A DNA stretch of 64,000 nucleotides, from assembly GCF_964355755.1 (NCBI RefSeq), contig NC_092670.1, positions 35,697,795-35,761,794 on the forward strand. Direction: 5' to 3'. Of this stretch, positions 13,801 through 24,174 are shown in pieces (position 1 is the stretch's first letter; each line of letters opens with the position of its first letter). The translations under genes were made by a program, and so were the position numbers. The notes below the pieces were generated by a model that was not told the origin of the DNA, did not search any database, and saw only the letters and a list, made by a program, of their open reading frames with translations. The DNA comes from Antedon mediterranea (lineage: Eukaryota; Echinodermata; Crinoidea; Comatulida; Antedonidae).

Positions 13801-16800
13801 TGAAGCTATTGTTAATTGAAAGGCTTGTTACATAACCATTACACCAAACTCGCATACACATGCTTGTAATGAAATTAACCTAAATCACAAACAGCATTAA
13901 GACACACACAAATATATATATTGTTTTTACTGGAGAAATCTTATGTAGGAGAATTTTACAGTAGGCGGAGTGGCTTTCTAGTTACTTGTAAAATGTCAAT
14001 AATTCTCAGAATTCATAAACAGAATTTAACTTTCAAAGAAAAACTATATTTAGAACAATTCATTACTTAATAATTATAAAATAAAGATTTAAGTTCTTCG
14101 TGGTAAATGTACTTTCGAATAGAAATTTCCATACATCTTGATTTTTAACTAACTGTATAACTGTAAAACTATTATTGTGCTACATACAGTATTCCTGGTT
14201 ATATTGTTTTAATAGAACTGAGGGACCAATGGGCAGTATTCTTTAACTTTAAAATGGCTTGGTAAAACTGGGCGGAACTTTGGAAAATGTTAATACATTA
14301 AATGTCCAATAATGAGATGTACAGTAATCCTAATTTTGAATGGATACAGTAGCTTTTTAGTTTTTTTTAGGCTGACTGAAGTGAATATTAATAGAAGAAA
14401 AATATTTTGAACATTTAATGATATCATCATCAAATATAGTTATTTGTTAAATGATTTTAAATAGACCAGAAATGTGATTAACTGCCTTTTAAAAATGGAT
14501 ACATATTTCATTAACTAAAAGTACTCTGTATTCTGCCATAACCATTGCTGCAGAATCTGACATTAACAACACCCTAGAGGGTTCAACTGTATCCAACTGT
14601 GCATTGCCTCACTTGTAATCATAGATTTAATATATTAAATTTAAAATAGCTTAAAGCCCCATTCCCTACGTTTTTTAGATCTAATTTAAGATCACAAACT
14701 ATATTTAATGTAAAAATAATACTATATGGTCCTATTGCGATAACTTTTTTCGTCTTTAAACGGTTAAAAATGTGAAAAATAAGTCGATTCTAATAATTAT
14801 AGCGGCCCGCTATAAATCCCAAAATGCATTGCGCGCGGATTGATATTTTTGTTTTTCTTCTGTAATTCACCCACTTTTCGATCGATCGTGAGGCCAAAAC
14901 AAATGGAAGAGTCCTAACTTTTCAGCGAAAATACCGGGTTTTCCCCAATTTGTATCAACGGAGTCTGGCAAAAATAGAAAGACAATTAATGCAGCAACCA
15001 TACAACGTCAGGCTAGGTATATAGCTCGCGTACGATGTTCGTACGTTACCGATGTTTACCAGCTAGGCCTACAAAACTAAGCCTAGCTAGGCTAGGCCTA
15101 AGACCGTCCACTAGAGGTCGATCGCCGCGAGCTACTTAGGTAGTGCATTGTTTCTCACTTTTTATCATAATTTACCATAAAACGTACATTTAAGACAAGG
15201 AATGACATGGTTTAATGTTTTTAAAGTGATATATATGTATTATTTTCCAAAAAACGTCCAAAATTGCAGGGAAGGGGTCTTTAAAGGCTGCTACACACTA
15301 GGACGACAATGATCAACATAATTAGATAAACATACATTTTTCTTGCATAAAACAAAAGAAATTAGAAAGGTTTTCATGCTAGAACTATAGGAACACAATG
15401 GTGTCTTTGATAAAAAATAATATTTTTTCAAATCCAATCAAATGACGTCATGATCAATAAAGAACAACAACACTGTTCTATCGTCACTATGGGCTAGTTT
15501 ATAATTTCCTAAAAAAGCCTTTAAATAATTAATAGCCTGTAATGTTATTATTTTCAGGGAAATACAATTGCAAGTTTGAGCACTATATATATAGATAGTA
15601 AACTATCCTCTTGAAAAATAGAAATATTTAAAAACAATTATTATTTTTAGACTGTCTAATTTTAGGTCCATGGATTAAACCTGTACGCAGATGTGTACCC
15701 ATCCGTAATTAAGCTCATTTGCATATATTGATCAATAACCTTGAGTTATATATAGTTAAAACAATTACTGTACAGTTAAATAATCTATTACTGTATGTTT
15801 TACAAAATATATACAGTAATTGGTTCATGCACCAATTACAGTATGAGCACTAAATAAAGAGCACAGAAATTATTAACATTGGAACCAAGGCAAATGGTAC
15901 AGGGGGTATAGGTTGAAATATTCCAATCCTCTGGAATTATTCAGTCACTCCCTCACCCCACTTAGAGTAAAAAAGCACTTTAGGTAAAAACATCTTTCCA
16001 AAGTGTGTCTACTACTGTATCCTCCACCCTCTGACTTCTAAATCCACCTACAGTATGGCTCTCTGATCTCAGAAACCACCCATGGCCTTCCAAATCTCAT
16101 GTCCACAAGTGATTGGCTCTAAATGTTATCATAATAATAACATTTAAAGCAAATACCTTAATCCAGTTTGAAGTAACAACCAATTGTCTGGAGCGATGAA
16201 TGGAGATGCTCTTGTAATTAAAAAAGTATAATTACTTACAGCATTATTATTACACAAACCTACAGTACAGTGGTGTTAGTAGTCTATGAGTGCCACTTAC
16301 CTGGATAAACCAACAATTGTCTTTCTCCTCAAAGATTATAACTCGAATAGTTTTCACTGAACTCCCCTCTCCATAAATGGTATAGTCCATGAACTATGCC
16401 CTCAAGTGTGAGCCTCCCACAAGCAACCATATATAACTCAATGAAAACTTCTACTTTTCGATATATACAGGTATTTCGCTCTTTGAGGAGAAAGGCTATT
16501 GTTGGTTTATCCAGGTAGGCTAGGCACGAAATAAACTAAGCAGTACTTACTTGTTGAATAGATGATTGTCAACTTTGACCTTACTGTATGCTTTGAAATC
16601 ATCCGACATCAACATAACTGGAATGTTTATGTGATTCAATTCATTGATCTATATCAGAAAGGAAAAAAAAACAGTTTCTACTTTGAATCTATATATCCCT
16701 ATTTAAATAACTCTCTATTCTACTAGACATTTGTGTCGATTTTGTGGTGGGCGGGTAACTACTGTAAATTTAAGATAGTCCTAGGAAATCAAGTGTACTC

Positions 16801-19453
16801 TACCACATACAGGGTACTTAAGAGAGTTGATCGTCATAGGATCGTGGTACAGTATTATTGACTTAAATTCAAATTGTGCACCGCAAGTTGTTTCTAATTT
16901 GAATCCCTGCATAGAGATAAATATCTTTATGATCTCTGTAACTTTAAAACACTGTACTTTCTATTCTTCTAGACACGTGTATTTTGTGATGGGTGGGTAA
17001 CTACTGTAAATTTAAGATGGTCTTAGGTAAAAAAACAAGTATACTCAAAAGAGTAGGATCGTGGCAAAGTATTTATTGACTGTAATTCAAATTTTGTACC
17101 GCAAGTGGATGTAGCTATTTTGATCATTCATAAATGTACAGTACTGTATGTGATTGTATTTATAAAGTTTATAATATTATAATTTACTGTTAGTGGCGGT
17201 TTTCTGGATGTTGAATGTCACCAACAATAAATAGGTAAAAACCTTGAAGGTACCATAGAAAATATTAGTGACTTCACAACCCTCAACCCATCACTTCTAC
17301 AGTACATACTGTACTATATAAAATACCATTGACATTGGTGTCGACGATGCATAAAGTCAAAATGGCACTTGTAATTGGCACACAGGAAACGGCCTATAGT
17401 ATAACAACCCTTCAACCAGGAAGCCTTAAACAGCTTATGAAGTCATTTACTAGCAAAACCACTGACAGCCTATTATACATTGGGGACTATGATAATTGTG
17501 GTGTTGTGGAAGCTAATGATCTGCATGTCAAAACTATAGAACCGAATGTAAATTAATCATTTTAGCGTTTATTGCTTAGTGTTGATTATATTTAGTCAAA
17601 ATTATGTTCATTACTGTTGGTCCTCGAATTTGTACGAATTACCAAATGAGGAAAATGTTGAATTGTTATGTAACAGTAGTATGGTATTAGTACAATAATT
17701 TTCCCATTTACTAATAATGGGCAAATAATAATAAGGCTGGGACGTCCCATCGAAAGCGATTGAGTTTACTGTTGGAGTCCCCCGGGTCTTGCATGTGTGA
17801 TGAATGTGTTATTGTTTGTTTTGTAAAATCCGGAATAAATTGAATTGAATTTTCACTGTATGCTACAGTTATTAAAATGGCTAAGCAGTTCCCACCTTGC
17901 TAGACGTTTTACAAATATGTTAGTTTAGAATTTGTACATTGTTTGGCAAACACCACAGACTCTCAACAAAATGATTGTTTGTGCGGGCTTAACACCACTC
18001 AGTTGCGCATCACAACTCCCACTGCAAAATACAGTTAAAAGTTAGATGAAAAATATTCAATGTTTTGCCAAGTATGTTGCATAGCTTGTTGTCCGACAGT
18101 CGACCATAGAAAACTTTACATTCGGGGAACATGCTAAAGTTTGGTTGCCACTAATTGGAAACAATGCATGGACGCAATGCATGGACGTAATGCATGGACT
18201 TAGACGCAATGCATGGACGCAATGCATGGACGCAATGCATGGACGTAGACGTAATGCATGGACGTAGACGTAATGCATGGACGTAGACGTAATGCATGGA
18301 CGTAGACGTAATGCATGGACGTAGACGTAATGCATGGACGTAGACGTAATGCATGGACGTAGACGTAATGCATGGACGTAGACGTAATGCATGGACGTAG
18401 ACGTAATGCATGGACGTAGACGTAATGCATGGACGTAGACGTAATGCATGGACGTAGACGTAATGCATGGACGTAGACGTAATGCATGGACGTAGACGTA
18501 ATGCATGGACGTAGACGTAATGCATGGACGTAGACGTAATGCATGGACGTAGACGTAATGCATGGACGTAGACGTAATGCATGGACGTAGACGTAATGCA
18601 TGGACGTAGACGTAATGCATGGACGTAGACGTAATGCATGGACGTAGACGTAATGCATGGACGTAGACGTAATGCATGGACGTAGACGTAATGCATGGAC
18701 GTGGACGTAGACGTAATGCATGGACGTGGACGTAGACGCAACGCAAGTGAGTTGACCAATCACAAGCGACAGTTTAGATGGTTTATCACATTGTGATTGG
18801 TCAGTGCACGGCTTCGTCCTTGCGTTGAGTCAAAGCGGGAATATAAATTAAAATAAGAAATTATATGTACTGTACAGCCGACCTGACAGAGCCTTTGTAA
18901 TAGCACTTCTTACTAGTAGGCCTAGTAGAGTACAGGTAGTTAGTAGGACTTAACAGAAGTCTAAAAAAAGTAGCTTTAGTTTACACTAGCCTAGCCTAGA
19001 GCATGTATAGTTAGGCCCAGTCTAGCCTAGGCCTAGTTTTTAACTAGAAAATTTGTTCCTTACAATACATATCACCTCAACAAAAATCTTTCGTTGACAG
19101 CCGTAAACAATTAAATGTTGATTTACATATACTAAATAGGCCTAGGCCTATTGCAAAATATGAAAGAAGTAGGCCTATCTATGCCGATGGTACTGTGGGA
19201 TATTTGAATTTGCTGTTAGGTCATGAGTGAGCCACTACCTCATAGCCTTGACTACACCCTTCATACTGCAAACCCATTAATATTTAGGCCTAGAACCTAG
19301 GCCTACTATCTTGCCGTGATCACACCAACTTACCGAATGGTTTATGCCCCACATCAAAACAGACAGCAGAGGATCGCTTGCTCGGAAGAGCTTAACTTTC
19401 TGCGACACAGCTTTGATGTGCTTTTTCTTCATATTTTTCAATCCCTGCGACAT
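4749..19453 (-). CDS. PIP4K2: Phosphatidylinositol-5-phosphate 4-kinase type 2 (whole gene, nine coding exons)
   Basis: The enzyme phosphorylates PI5P at the 4-position to give PI(4,5)P2 on cytosolic membrane faces. Joined exons (minus strand): 19453-19334, 16648-16551, 11450-11354, 9564-9412, 9108-8923, 8298-8185, 7643-7397, 5903-5800, 4829-4749. All introns are GT-AG and every phase closes, giving 399 aa, close to the 406-421 aa of vertebrate paralogues. Visible motifs: a VIKTISSEE segment with the presumed ATP-site lysine K137, the DLKGS motif at 203-207, MDYSLL at 264-269, an acidic variable insert at about 275-335, and an activation loop ending in HGAGAEIST (372-380). That loop is the PIP4K signature and differs from PIP5K, so PI5P is the expected substrate. 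The ATG at 19453 was chosen because it opens directly into the conserved [16 protein letters not shown] block. Introns carry many mobile elements. Family assignment is very secure; the vertebrate paralogue (A, B or C) is not resolvable. Confidence 0.96.
5034..5192 (+). mobile_element. MITE family A copy
   Basis: The family has near-palindromic ends AGCTCTGTCTACACTATCAA and a body with one or two ATATGGTAGTGATATG steps, about 160 bp in all. This copy, in PIP4K2 intron 8, is nearly complete. Confidence 0.8.
5800..5903 (-). CDS. PIP4K2: PIP4K2 coding exon 8
   Basis: Residues 339-373: [19 protein letters not shown], then [13 protein letters not shown], the start of the substrate-specifying activation loop. 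Confidence 0.96.
7397..7643 (-). CDS. PIP4K2: PIP4K2 coding exon 7 (MDYSLL motif and variable insert)
   Basis: Residues 257-339. It opens [18 protein letters not shown], runs through an acidic Glu/Lys-rich loop and the conserved TPPDSP stretch, and ends at a GTATTT donor in phase 1. Confidence 0.95.
7853..7980. mobile_element. Short MITE relic with GGCGGATCAAGG ends
   Basis: Opens GTGGCGGATCAAGGATT and closes CCCTTGAATCCGCCTA, inverted with mismatches. In PIP4K2 intron 6. Confidence 0.5.
8185..8298 (-). CDS. PIP4K2: PIP4K2 coding exon 6
   Basis: Residues 219-256, from [13 protein letters not shown] to LEHDVE. Phase 0 at both ends. Confidence 0.95.
8718..8878 (+). mobile_element. MITE family A copy, in PIP4K2 intron 5
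   Basis: Complete; both ends read AGCTCTGTCT and AGACAGAGCT, flanked by TAT and ATA. Confidence 0.8.
8923..9108 (-). CDS. PIP4K2: PIP4K2 coding exon 5 (DLKGS motif)
   Basis: Residues 157-218, including [10 protein letters not shown] and the family-defining [11 protein letters not shown]. Phase 0 at both ends. Confidence 0.96.
9412..9564 (-). CDS. PIP4K2: PIP4K2 coding exon 4
   Basis: Residues 106-156. It holds the loop between DFL and KF plus the VIKTISSEE segment with K137, the presumed ATP-contacting lysine, and ends LLKAYHK. Confidence 0.95.
9635..9685 (+). repeat. 5S-rRNA-like relic (3' half)
   Basis: GTTGGGTCTGGTTAGAGCTT and GGATGGGAGACC then GGTGCTGTA follow the 3' half of eukaryotic 5S rRNA with few changes. 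The 5' half is absent, so this is not a functional gene; a 5S-derived SINE or a 5S pseudogene fits. In PIP4K2 intron 3. Confidence 0.65.
11354..11450 (-). CDS. PIP4K2: PIP4K2 coding exon 3
   Basis: Residues 73-105, encoding [20 protein letters not shown] and RERF. A 43-bp exact copy of part of this exon lies at 14224-14266 inside the preceding intron. Confidence 0.95.
12067..12204 (+). mobile_element. MITE family A copy, in PIP4K2 intron 2
   Basis: Ends AAAGCTCTGTCTATACTA and TAGACAAAGCTTT; slightly shortened. Confidence 0.75.
12225..12381 (+). mobile_element. Second MITE family A copy, damaged
   Basis: Lies 20 bp after the previous copy; the left end is lost. An extra AT-rich stretch at about 12316-12355 splits the right end. 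Confidence 0.65.
12848..12866 (+). repeat. Run of 19 G
   Basis: Homopolymer in PIP4K2 intron 2; could form G-quadruplex or reflect sequencing or assembly uncertainty. Confidence 0.8.
13327..13990 (+). mobile_element. Family F DNA element (ACCTCCGCC ends), copy 1
   Basis: Left end is the small hairpin ACCTCCGCCAAGGAGGT, followed by GTGTTTGTTTGTTTG; right end AGTAGGCGGAG and TTTCTAGTT. A 13-bp segment present in copy 2 near this end is missing. Confidence 0.7.
14224..14266 (-). pseudogene. Exact 43-bp copy of part of PIP4K2 exon 3
   Basis: Identical to 11402-11444 and would code [14 protein letters not shown]. No GT donor follows on the minus strand, so it is not a usable alternative exon. 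Confidence 0.8.
14651..15284 (+). mobile_element. TTAA-flanked DNA element, family D, copy 1 (634 bp)
   Basis: Bounded by TTAA on both sides; imperfect inverted ends AGCCCCATTCCCTACG and AGACCCCTTCCCTGCA. The TTAA target is typical of piggyBac-like elements. No transposase frame. In PIP4K2 intron 2. Confidence 0.8.
16299..16516. mobile_element. Hairpin MITE beside PIP4K2 exon 2
   Basis: The ends form a 36-bp inverted repeat (ACCTGGATAAACCAACAAT with ATTGTTGGTTTATCCAGGT) with three mismatches. A half copy lies at 13053-13098. The right end is 35 bp from the exon 2 donor. Confidence 0.7.
16551..16648 (-). CDS. PIP4K2: PIP4K2 coding exon 2
   Basis: Residues 41-73 (phase 0 to 2), containing [15 protein letters not shown] and ending in VDNHLFN. 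The donor GTAAGTAC lies about 35 bp from the end of a hairpin MITE at 16299-16516. Confidence 0.95.
17329..17556 (+). other. Unrecognised 75-aa frame before a retroposon-like tail
   Basis: The frame has even composition ([19 protein letters not shown]) but no family I know. About 180 bp later comes CCGGAATAAATTGAATTGAA at 17830, the form of a LINE 3' end, so it may be the last part of a degraded element. It lies in PIP4K2 intron 1. Confidence 0.3.
18133..18835 (+). repeat. 19-bp satellite grown inside a MITE
   Basis: From about 18164 to 18735 the unit ATGCATGGACGTAGACGTA repeats about 26 times, with variant units at both ends. The left flank (AAAGTTTGGTTGCCACTA) and right flank (CGCAACGCAAGTGAGTTGACC, shortened here to its first 20 bases CGCAACGCAAGTGAGTTGAC) match the two halves of the AAGCTTGGTTCCCACTAGG element family. 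The array sits in PIP4K2 intron 1. Because 19 is not a multiple of 3 and the unit has no stop on the minus strand, all three minus frames are open; these frames are not genes. Confidence 0.85.
19334..19453 (-). CDS. PIP4K2: PIP4K2 coding exon 1
   Basis: Residues 1-40: a lysine-rich start, then [16 protein letters not shown]. The donor is GTAAGT, phase 0. No in-frame ATG lies upstream before the frame loses similarity. Confidence 0.93.
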
Positions 19454-19586
19454 GGCGCAGATCTTTTTGTTGTTCACACAGTATTATGAAATTTAAAAAC
19501 ACGCGAAATGGCAAATTTGCAACAGGCAAACCCAGCCTTGTTTGTTTTGTTTTTCCAACTGTAGTGTTAGGCCTACACCCTTCTTT

Positions 19587-19604
19587 CCAATCACAAGATG
19601 GCAG
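19587..19604. promoter_or_regulatory. Possible PIP4K2 promoter elements (CCAAT and YY1-like)
   Basis: About 135-150 bp before the PIP4K2 ATG lie a CCAATCAC box and an AAGATGGCAG stretch close to the YY1 core AAnATGGC. Their position suits a TATA-less promoter, but no start site can be read from sequence. Confidence 0.3.
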
Positions 19605-21326
19605 CGTCCGTGTGTACTGCTGATGAGACTTTCGAACAGCATTAGAAAATAAAATACTGTGTACAAAATTACAATACCCACAATACTGGTAATTGAATGC
19701 TGCCATCACCGTCACAAGATTAAGTTTATTTCCAGAATATAATGTTTCGAGAACTAATATTTAATGTAATAATAATGTAATTTTAATCTCTTTTTTTTTC
19801 ATTAAATTACATTAAAAAAAAACAATATTTTCCATAATAAACACGGTTTAAAAATCAATGTACTAGAGATGGATACTGGTAAGAAGAGAGATGAACTACC
19901 GTAGCTGTCACATTCACATAAAGTTTATATGGAGGAATTTAGTCTTAAATAAGTTTGGATATGTCCCGTGACTAAGTAAACGGCTCCCTGACCTTGTATA
20001 GCCTTGAAAATGTAGGCTGTGATGAAAAATATTGGATTTCTAAAAAAGGAAAATAAAAAAACCAAAAACTTTTGTGCATTAGAACCCATATCAGATGTGA
20101 CCAGTAATTGGACTGGGGACGGGGGAGGGGGAGGGGTTGTGTGGGTAGGGTTCAACATCTGAACAATGTATAGATACTTTGAAACAGCTTTAAAACAACA
20201 TTGTAATCAAATTCAAAATTGAATTATATTAATTAATGTTAAAGTATTTTGGTAACAAGTTTAGCTAATTAATAAGCTCTTTTGTAAACTTTCATTGTGA
20301 TTACCACCAACACGAAACATTTAAAAAACTTTATTTAAATGTTATTTTTAAATTGTTTTCTTCACTAATCACTTAATAACCATGATTATGATAATTTTTT
20401 TAAGTAATTCTAGATCAATTATTAAATAATGAACTGTTATATAGGCCTATATTGAGAGTTAATTTAACTAAATCAAATGTTGAAATGGGCACCAGGAATT
20501 AAAGCAGGAGAACGTACTAAATTTTCATTATAAAAAGAAGATAACAAAAACATTATATTGCTAATTGGCCGACACTTTTTGTACAATTTATTTTCGGTTC
20601 AATTTTTGAATACCTACATTGTCCCTAAATTAAAAAAGTCGGTCATTTTTAACCAAGTAATAATGTGTATTGTGGACCATTATACATATTCATACACTTG
20701 TCGTACCAATCAAATTTTGAGTTTTTTTAGGAAAAATTTAACTGTAGGAAAAACAGCTTTACTGTTACCTATACAATTTCAAAATAGTGAACTACAAAAT
20801 GTGACATTTGGCGATTAGTTGGCGAATGCAAATTATAAACTGTAGAGTCACATTGCAATAGTGTTATGCAAGTATAGTTAGCTAAACTTTTGTTTCCACA
20901 TCTATCCTTCCAATTTAGGCCTAGGCCTATTACAATTAAAAGCAGAGAATAATATGATTAGGCCTATATATTTTTTCATTATCAAATCTTACAAAAATAA
21001 AACAATTAACTAACATGATGCGGTTTTAAGATGCTTTGTCCCCCAAAGAACATGAAAAATGAAGATGACTGAAATCAGACTTTAAATATAGGCTAGGCCT
21101 GTGTCATTTAGTTTTGATAAAGTTTCGTAGAAAAAAAAATGTTTTCAATTATAAAAAGACCGAGAATTTGAATTTTAACCTAAAACCCGTTGGTTGCCAG
21201 TTTTTCAGTCGGCCTAAATAATTTTTCTTTGATCCAATTTTTGGTAAAGTGAATAACTAGTATAACAATTTTGTTTTAAAAATTTGAAAAATACTGTTTC
21301 AGGGAGACAATATCTACAGTAAGCCT

Positions 21327-21500
21327 ATGTCTATTGGTGAGACGCGGCACAATGTATCACCACATGGCTCTCTCACCAACGAAATTCAACGGGAAAACCC
21401 CCCACCACCAGAGAGAGAGCGGGCCCGGCGGCCGGCTCCAGAGGGGGTTGTAAGTCCAGAGGGCGGTATACCATTTTCTAAATCATGGCGGCTTAATAAT
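21327..21500 (+). promoter_or_regulatory. GC-rich island between PIP4K2 and SCAP, possible SCAP first exon
   Basis: This is the only clearly GC-rich stretch in the 4.6-kb divergent gap. It contains GCCCGGCGGCCGGC, an ATGGCGGC YY1-like core and a candidate donor TTGTAAGT at 21450. A SCAP 5' UTR exon could end at 21449 and splice to the acceptor at 23966. The 79-aa open frame across it shows no recognisable domain. Confidence 0.28.
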
Positions 21501-22671
21501 TGGCTGTATAATTATTTATGGGTAAGAGTGGAAATTGATTTTGTTAATCTTATTGGTAAGTTGTAACGATGATTTTGACATCATCACCCTTGTAATATAA
21601 AGTTTACAAACATGATAATGCCGTCTTTTAGAATGATTTACACAGGTCTGAGGGTTAACATAGATCGAGTCTAGCTAGCTAGAGGCCTACTACTAGTCTA
21701 TTAGGCCTAGCCTAGGCTAGCCCTAGCTAGGCCTAGGCCAAGCCAGGCCCTAGGCCTAGATCATAGATGGACCAGAGAGGCCCACACACTCTGTGGCTGT
21801 GGCCCTCACCCTAAGAACAGGTGGTGCCCATCCCTTCATCCTAGCTAGAAGAGATGCATAGGCCTACATTAGCCTACTAGATGACGTTTATGGACTGTGT
21901 TGTGGTATTAAATCATGGGAGTGATTGACTAGACCTAGAGGGTAGCCTAGAACTAGGAGAAGCTTTAATGCCAACCGACGTGACAGCAAAAAGCAGAATG
22001 TATTTAAATTATTATAACTTAAGTTAAGTTGCCTAATATTTGATAAGATTTTGATATTAAGTTAAAACTTAAGTTCATGATAATCAACATCATTTTAATA
22101 AAAATACATCCAGCGCTACTGCAGTTTCGCAACGTTTATATCTGTAACTAAAACTGACTCTAAAATAAAATTTAAATTATATTTAAAATTTAGCCAAATT
22201 TCCGAAAAGGTGTGATAATGCCAAAATTTTAACGACATTTCAGTTTCCTGCATAAATGATGAATCCGTATCGTCATGTCATGATGACTGACTTTTGTTTG
22301 ATTATTAATACCACCAGTAGAAACCAAAATATGTAATTCAGTACTCAATATAAATTATATTATTACCAGACTATATTCATCATGCTGGTACATATAGCTG
22401 TAGAACTACAAAGATATTGAAAACAGTTTCGTAATACTTGACCATTGACACTCCTGACAGGCTGGTGAGAACCATGTCCTGAAAATACTTAGAATTTACT
22501 ATAACTTTTTGTATCATTTCTCTATACAGTTAGTCCCTCAAGTATAGACATCCATAACCATAAAACTAATAAATACCATACACCCTGTCACCTACTGTAA
22601 TCAACCTCTCCCAAAAATATAATATTAATAATAATACGAATAATTATTCATTGCCTACAGTAGATATCACT

Positions 22672-22867
22672 TAAGGGTATTTCACATCTATACCGGCACG
22701 GTTCCTGGTCCGACGAATTCAACGTCAATGTTTCGTTTTCACGATGCCACGATCACGGCTATACGACAATCAATAGGCACATAGCTGCATAAAAATGAAA
22801 CAGTGACGTTCGATTGGATTTATCAATGCCGGAACTGTGCCTTAACAGGTGTGAAAAGACCCTTTAG
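22672..22867. mobile_element. MITE family C copy
   Basis: Palindromic ends AAGGGTATTTCACATCT and AACAGGTGTGAAAAGACCCT, with CCGGCACGGTTCC inside. Confidence 0.65.
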
Positions 22868-23779
22868 GGTGAACCTAACTCTTCCTAACCTAATATTCCC
22901 TGTTCTAGAGTACAAGTGCATTAGTGGTGGTACTATACTGAGAGTGAGACTTGTGTATATTTTAATAATAATTGTGTAGTGTTTTAATAGGATTGTACTG
23001 CATGAAACTAGACTTTATGGTCCCGTCTAAAAATGAAAAGTACTGTATATGACCATCTGCAAACAAATTCTATACTTGTAAATATCATATTAAAAGGTGT
23101 ATTAATCCAATCCAATGTTACAAAATACCACTGGTCTTGACAGAACATTAAATAACATAACTCTTCTGATATTTTAATGGCCATTCCAAGAATGTAATGT
23201 GATGCATGTTTAATATCAGCGCTACTGTTAATAGTAAAAACATAGCATGGTTCTGTGTTAAGACAATATCGGTTATTGTTTATAAACTTTTCCGGTAGTG
23301 GCGTTGTAGGATTTACAGGACAGGTAACAAGATTCCACAACATTGGAGACAATGGTGCATCTGCTGGTACTGCTCAAACTACTTAAAACTCTTACTTTTG
23401 TGTATGAAAACCAATTCATTTAAGAATCTGCAGTCGGTTACCAACAAATCAACATGGAAAATATATAGTTTTTTTTTGTGGAAAATATATAACAATATGT
23501 TTAGGAACAAGCACAGTTTTGGGTTTCGCAAGCCTAGGTCTAGGTTATTGAATTATCGGTTTTTCAAATGCCCGAATGCACAGAAAAGACATATTGAGCG
23601 TTTTAGCAGTGATGGTATTTTTGAGCAGTGGATGGCTTATCGTATGTATTTTTACCATAACTAAGTTCTCATTTCATACTTGAACCTACTCCCTCCAGAT
23701 TACAAAACGGGAATCATACTTTTAAACAACCACGCTTGTAACATTTTTGTCACTAATGAAATTTATTATTCTATACTTC

Positions 23780-23920
23780 AGCTCTGTCTACACTATCAAA
23801 CTAGTTTGACTAAATGTGGTAATGATATGCCCAAATATGGTATTGATATGACATCATCATGTCCATATGAGGCACATCACATTTTTTTGTCACATAAAAT
23901 TTGATAGTGTAAACAGAGCT
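23780..23920 (+). mobile_element. MITE family A copy upstream of SCAP exon 1
   Basis: Complete ends; 46 bp before the acceptor of the first SCAP exon used here. Confidence 0.8.
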
Positions 23921-23966
23921 TACATTTCTGATGATTGATAGTAACATTTGTTTGTCTATTTTTCAG

Positions 23967-24055
23967 ATGATTTAAGAAACCACAATAATCAGATCAATAG
24001 TAAGGATTTCTTTAGCTGGGTGGAAGATGAATATCCACTTGTCGATTTGCTCAAG
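23967..24055 (+). other. SCAP: Probable SCAP 5' UTR part of exon 1
   Basis: A TTTTTCAG acceptor precedes 23967. The frame stays open from here into SCAP, so an N-terminal extension of about 30 acidic residues is formally possible. The methionine at 24056 is preferred because it gives an N-terminus within one residue of the vertebrate length. Confidence 0.45.
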
Positions 24056-24174
24056 ATGGTGATGCAAGATGTCCGAGATCTGGTAGCGAGAGCCTACTAT
24101 CGACATGGCCTCTTCTGTTCCAGCCACCCTTTGGCTATCATTGTATCGGTTGGATTAGTGATTTTTCTCTGCGC
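24056..24174 (+). CDS. SCAP: SCAP coding exon 1
   Basis: Residues 1-40: a short cytosolic N-terminus, then [17 protein letters not shown] entering TM1. A second in-frame ATG at 24062 is an alternative start. The donor is GTAAGT. Confidence 0.85.

Larger units (their letters stand above)
19140..21760. repeat. Scattered AGGCCTAG clusters
   Basis: Dense AGGCCTAG/CTAGGCCT palindromes, strongest at 21660-21760, between the two divergent genes. Similar short runs recur throughout the window. Function unknown. Confidence 0.6.

Noticed and set aside
18057-18763. Three long minus-strand open frames with an [19 protein letters not shown] repeat
   Set aside because: They are one 19-bp satellite read in three phases inside a PIP4K2 intron.
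23398-23664. An 88-aa frame just upstream of SCAP, considered as its N-terminus
   Set aside because: Not in splice register with exon 1, no similarity to SCAP, and the start at 24056 already gives the expected length.
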